A DNA stretch of 64,000 bases from Roseateles_C aquae (GTDB lineage Bacteria > Pseudomonadota > Gammaproteobacteria > Burkholderiales > Burkholderiaceae_C), in assembly GCF_032337115.1 (NCBI RefSeq), contig NZ_JAVXZY010000003.1, positions 1 to 64,000 of the forward strand, written 5' to 3'. The position numbers were made by a program, and so were the translations under genes. This document shows positions 62,159 to 64,000 of this stretch, piece by piece. Within the stretch, counting starts at the first letter, position 1. Every line of letters starts with the position of its first letter. Under the pieces are notes generated by a model. That model was not told the origin of the DNA, ran no database searches, and was given only the letters and a program-made list of their open reading frames with translations.

Positions 62159-62185
62159 AAAAAGCCCCGCACTGCGGGGCTTTGT
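62159..62185. terminator. Bidirectional terminator
   Basis: AAAGCCCCGC (62161-62170) and GCGGGGCTTT (62174-62183) form a 10-bp stem with a 3-nt loop. The minus strand ends in a T-run (AAAAA on plus), so it ends the PsiF-repeat transcript; the plus strand has a weaker T-run for the LysR transcript. Confidence 0.85.
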
Positions 62186-62203
62186 CTTGTGTGGAGGCCA
62201 GGC

Positions 62204-62569
62204 TTACTTGCCAGCGTCAGCAACGCATTTCTTGACGAAGCTGGTCTTGGCCGCGCCCGCCAGCTTCTTCTCTGCGGCCTTCGCATCGCAGCTTGCATCA
62301 GCGGCGCTGCCGCCGGCCGCATCGGCATTGCACTTCTTCAGAAAGCTGGTCTTGGCGGCGCCGGCGAGCTTCTTCTCGGCGGCCTTCGCGTCGCAGGCGG
62401 CGTCACCGGCCGGGGCGGTGTCGGCATTGCACTTCTTCAGGAAGCTGGTCTTGGCGGCGCCAGCGAGCTTCTTTTCGGCGGCCTGATCATCGCAGCTGGG
62501 CGCCACCGCATGGGCCGAGGCAGCGCAGAACAACAGGGCAGAGGCAAGGGCGGACAACAGGGCTTTCAT
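62204..62569 (-). CDS. PsiF-repeat exported protein
   Basis: 121 aa. Signal peptide to about residue 21 (LFCAASAHAV). The mature part is three tandem repeats of ~33 aa with the core AAEKKLAGAAKTSFLKKC, each with a pair of Cys, matching the PsiF repeat family (phosphate-starvation-induced). Predicted periplasmic. The DNA repeats are highly similar (about 62240-62500). Function unknown. Start at 62569. Confidence 0.88.
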   Translation of the reverse strand: MKALLSALASALLFCAASAHAVAPSCDDQAAEKKLAGAAKTSFLKKCNADTAPAGDAACDAKAAEKKLAGAAKTSFLKKCNADAAGGSAADASCDAKAAEKKLAGAAKTSFVKKCVADAGK

Positions 62570-62677
62570 CGCGTGGGGAACTCCGAGGATTGACGGTTTG
62601 AGGGCCGGCCGGGCTGGCGGCTGACTGATTGAAACAGAGCACACAACGCGGCGCAAGCCAGCGGCGATGACAGCCTC

Positions 62678-64000
62678 TCAGAGAATTCGCCGCGGATGCG
62701 CCAGGCTCTCATGCGCCGCATGCAGGCGACGCACCAGCACCTGGATGAAGCCGCGGTCGAAGCGGTGCTGGCATTCGGGGCTGAGCAGCGACAGCGACTC
62801 GGGCGTGAACGAGATCGTCGTGCACAGCTGTGTCACGCGGATGTCGGCGCTGTGCTTGCGCAGCTGCGGATTGGGCGCGAGGTAGGCCATCTCGCCGACC
62901 GAGGTGCCGGTACCCAGCGTGGCGACCTTGTTGCCATCGCGAAAGACCTCGACCTCGCCCTGCGCAATGATGTGAAAGCTATTGCCTTCCTGGCCGCGCT
63001 TGTACAGCGCATGGTCGACCGGGTAGCGGCGCCAGCGCGCGCGGTGCACCACCTCCCAGAGTTCGACATCGCCAAAGCCGGCAAAGAACTCCAGCGAGCG
63101 CAGCAGATTGAAACGCTCGGAGTCCTTGACCTCGTAGAGGCGGGCCAGGGGGATCAGCTGCTTGGTCACCAGTTCCGACAGTGCACGGCCGAAGCTGTCC
63201 CAGTCGGCATAGCGTTCTGATGGATGCTTGGCCAGCGCCTTCATCACCACCGCATCAAGCTCGGCCGAGACACCGCTGCGCAGCCCGACCAGCGATTGCG
63301 GCGCCTGGTGGTAGATCTGATGCATCAGCGCCATCTGATTGGGCGCGTCAAAGGGCGGGCGGCCGGCGATCAGGTGGTAGAGCACGGCGCCGAGCGAATA
63401 GATGTCGGCATGGCAGCCGACATCGCCGCCCTCGATCTGCTCCGGCGGCATATAGGCCAGCGAACCGACGCGGTGCACCTGGGTCTGGTCGGCATTCAGG
63501 TTCAGCGCGCTGCCGAAATCGCTGACCTTGACGTCGGTGACCTGGCCCTGGCCATCGAGCACGGCGAGCAGATTGGCCGGCTTGACGTCGCGGTGGATGA
63601 CGCCCTGGCGGAACACATAGCCCAGCGCCATCGCGCATTTGAAACCCAGCTCGACGATCTGGTCCAGCGGCAGCAGCCGGTCGCTGCGGCAGAAGTGCTT
63701 CAGCGTGATGCCGGGCACGTATTCCATCACCAGGAAGGGCGCGTCCTCGTCGGGCACTGCGTCGAGGATCTGCACCACATTCGGGTGCTGCAAGCGGCCG
63801 GCCAGCGAGGCCTCGGCGGCGAAGAAGCGGTTGCCCATGGTGTCGCCACCGCGGCTGTTCTGGGCCCAGGCGCGCATCCGCTTGATCGCCACTTCCGAAC
63901 CCTTGAACTCGTCCAGGGCCAGGAAGACGTCGCTGGTGGCCCCTTCGCCCAGCCGGCGCAGCACGCGGTATTTGCCGATGTGGCCGGGCAGGTCGTGCTC
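62678..64000 (-). CDS. Ser/Thr protein kinase with C-terminal cyclic-nucleotide-binding domain (runs off the right edge)
   Basis: 440 codons are visible. The N-terminus is outside the window; the frame is open to 64000 (HIGKYR before VLRRLGEGATSDVF). The kinase domain has the Gly-rich loop LGEGATSDVFLALDEF, Lys in VAIKRM, HRDVKPANLL (catalytic Asp), DFGSAL (Mg-binding Asp) and PEQIEGGD. About 150 residues near the end form a cNMP-binding-like domain (HALYKRGQEGNSFHIIAQGEVEV split over two segments, VGEMAYL). A kinase controlled by cAMP or c-di-GMP is implied, though a ligand has not been shown. Substrates unknown. Confidence 0.88.
   Translation of the reverse strand, partial: EHDLPGHIGKYRVLRRLGEGATSDVFLALDEFKGSEVAIKRMRAWAQNSRGGDTMGNRFFAAEASLAGRLQHPNVVQILDAVPDEDAPFLVMEYVPGITLKHFCRSDRLLPLDQIVELGFKCAMALGYVFRQGVIHRDVKPANLLAVLDGQGQVTDVKVSDFGSALNLNADQTQVHRVGSLAYMPPEQIEGGDVGCHADIYSLGAVLYHLIAGRPPFDAPNQMALMHQIYHQAPQSLVGLRSGVSAELDAVVMKALAKHPSERYADWDSFGRALSELVTKQLIPLARLYEVKDSERFNLLRSLEFFAGFGDVELWEVVHRARWRRYPVDHALYKRGQEGNSFHIIAQGEVEVFRDGNKVATLGTGTSVGEMAYLAPNPQLRKHSADIRVTQLCTTISFTPESLSLLSPECQHRFDRGFIQVLVRRLHAAHESLAHPRRIL

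Overview
The window is about 64 kb of high-GC DNA from a Gram-negative bacterium. It is most consistent with a betaproteobacterium of the Burkholderiales, near the Rubrivivax/Roseateles/Leptothrix group. This rests on general gene content: PEP-CTERM proteins, a TorF-type porin, TonB-dependent receptors, malate synthase G, many PAS/GGDEF/two-component regulators, and GC-ending codons. No rRNA or tRNA gene was recognised, so the genus is an inference.

Layout. Positions 1-1270 are a mobile patch: the 3' end of an IS30-family insertion sequence abuts an integron-type gene cassette (an unknown 144-aa protein) with a well-formed attC site. At 1272-4362 lies a large gene for a NodB polysaccharide deacetylase - caspase-like peptidase - TPR fusion, broken by a ~269-bp MITE-like element inside a NodB active-site motif. 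Then come a GNAT acetyltransferase, purB with a terminator, an AraC/GyrI-like regulator, a divergent pair of c-di-GMP enzymes, a glycine-zipper protein, an RstAB-like two-component system, a PEP-CTERM-like protein, a 1190-aa SARP/AAA regulator, a GNAT-NTF2 fusion and pyrF. From 20.5 to 33 kb are a large hybrid sensor kinase, a TonB-dependent receptor with a distinct codon bias, an FAD oxidoreductase, a class II amidotransferase, a LytS/LytR-type pair and an M14 peptidase.

Positions 33.1-41.9 kb form an exported-protein block: a Calx-beta-like protein in an operon with a PEP-CTERM protein, a 906-aa PEP-CTERM protein with NxxGxxAF tandem repeats, a small protein with a clan CD (caspase/CHAT-like) His/Cys layout, a strong hairpin, and a CadC-like TPR regulator. 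Next are an ankyrin protein and an amidotransferase - unknown - esterase operon.

Positions 45.9-56.1 kb hold the high-affinity potassium system. An extra 31-codon membrane microprotein is followed by kdpF, kdpA, kdpB and kdpC, then a TorF-like porin and a CorA channel, then kdpD and kdpE. The right end carries GST/DoxX with a divergent LysR gene, a SirB2-like protein, malate synthase G with a divergent LysR gene, a PsiF-repeat protein, and a Ser/Thr kinase with a cyclic-nucleotide-binding domain that runs off the edge.

Two copies of a palindromic repeat built from CACAGAG units (about 6.6 and 50.6 kb) sit in intergenic gaps. The least explained items are the broken NodB-caspase-TPR gene, the small clan CD-like protein, the extra kdp microprotein and the attC/IS30 junction.
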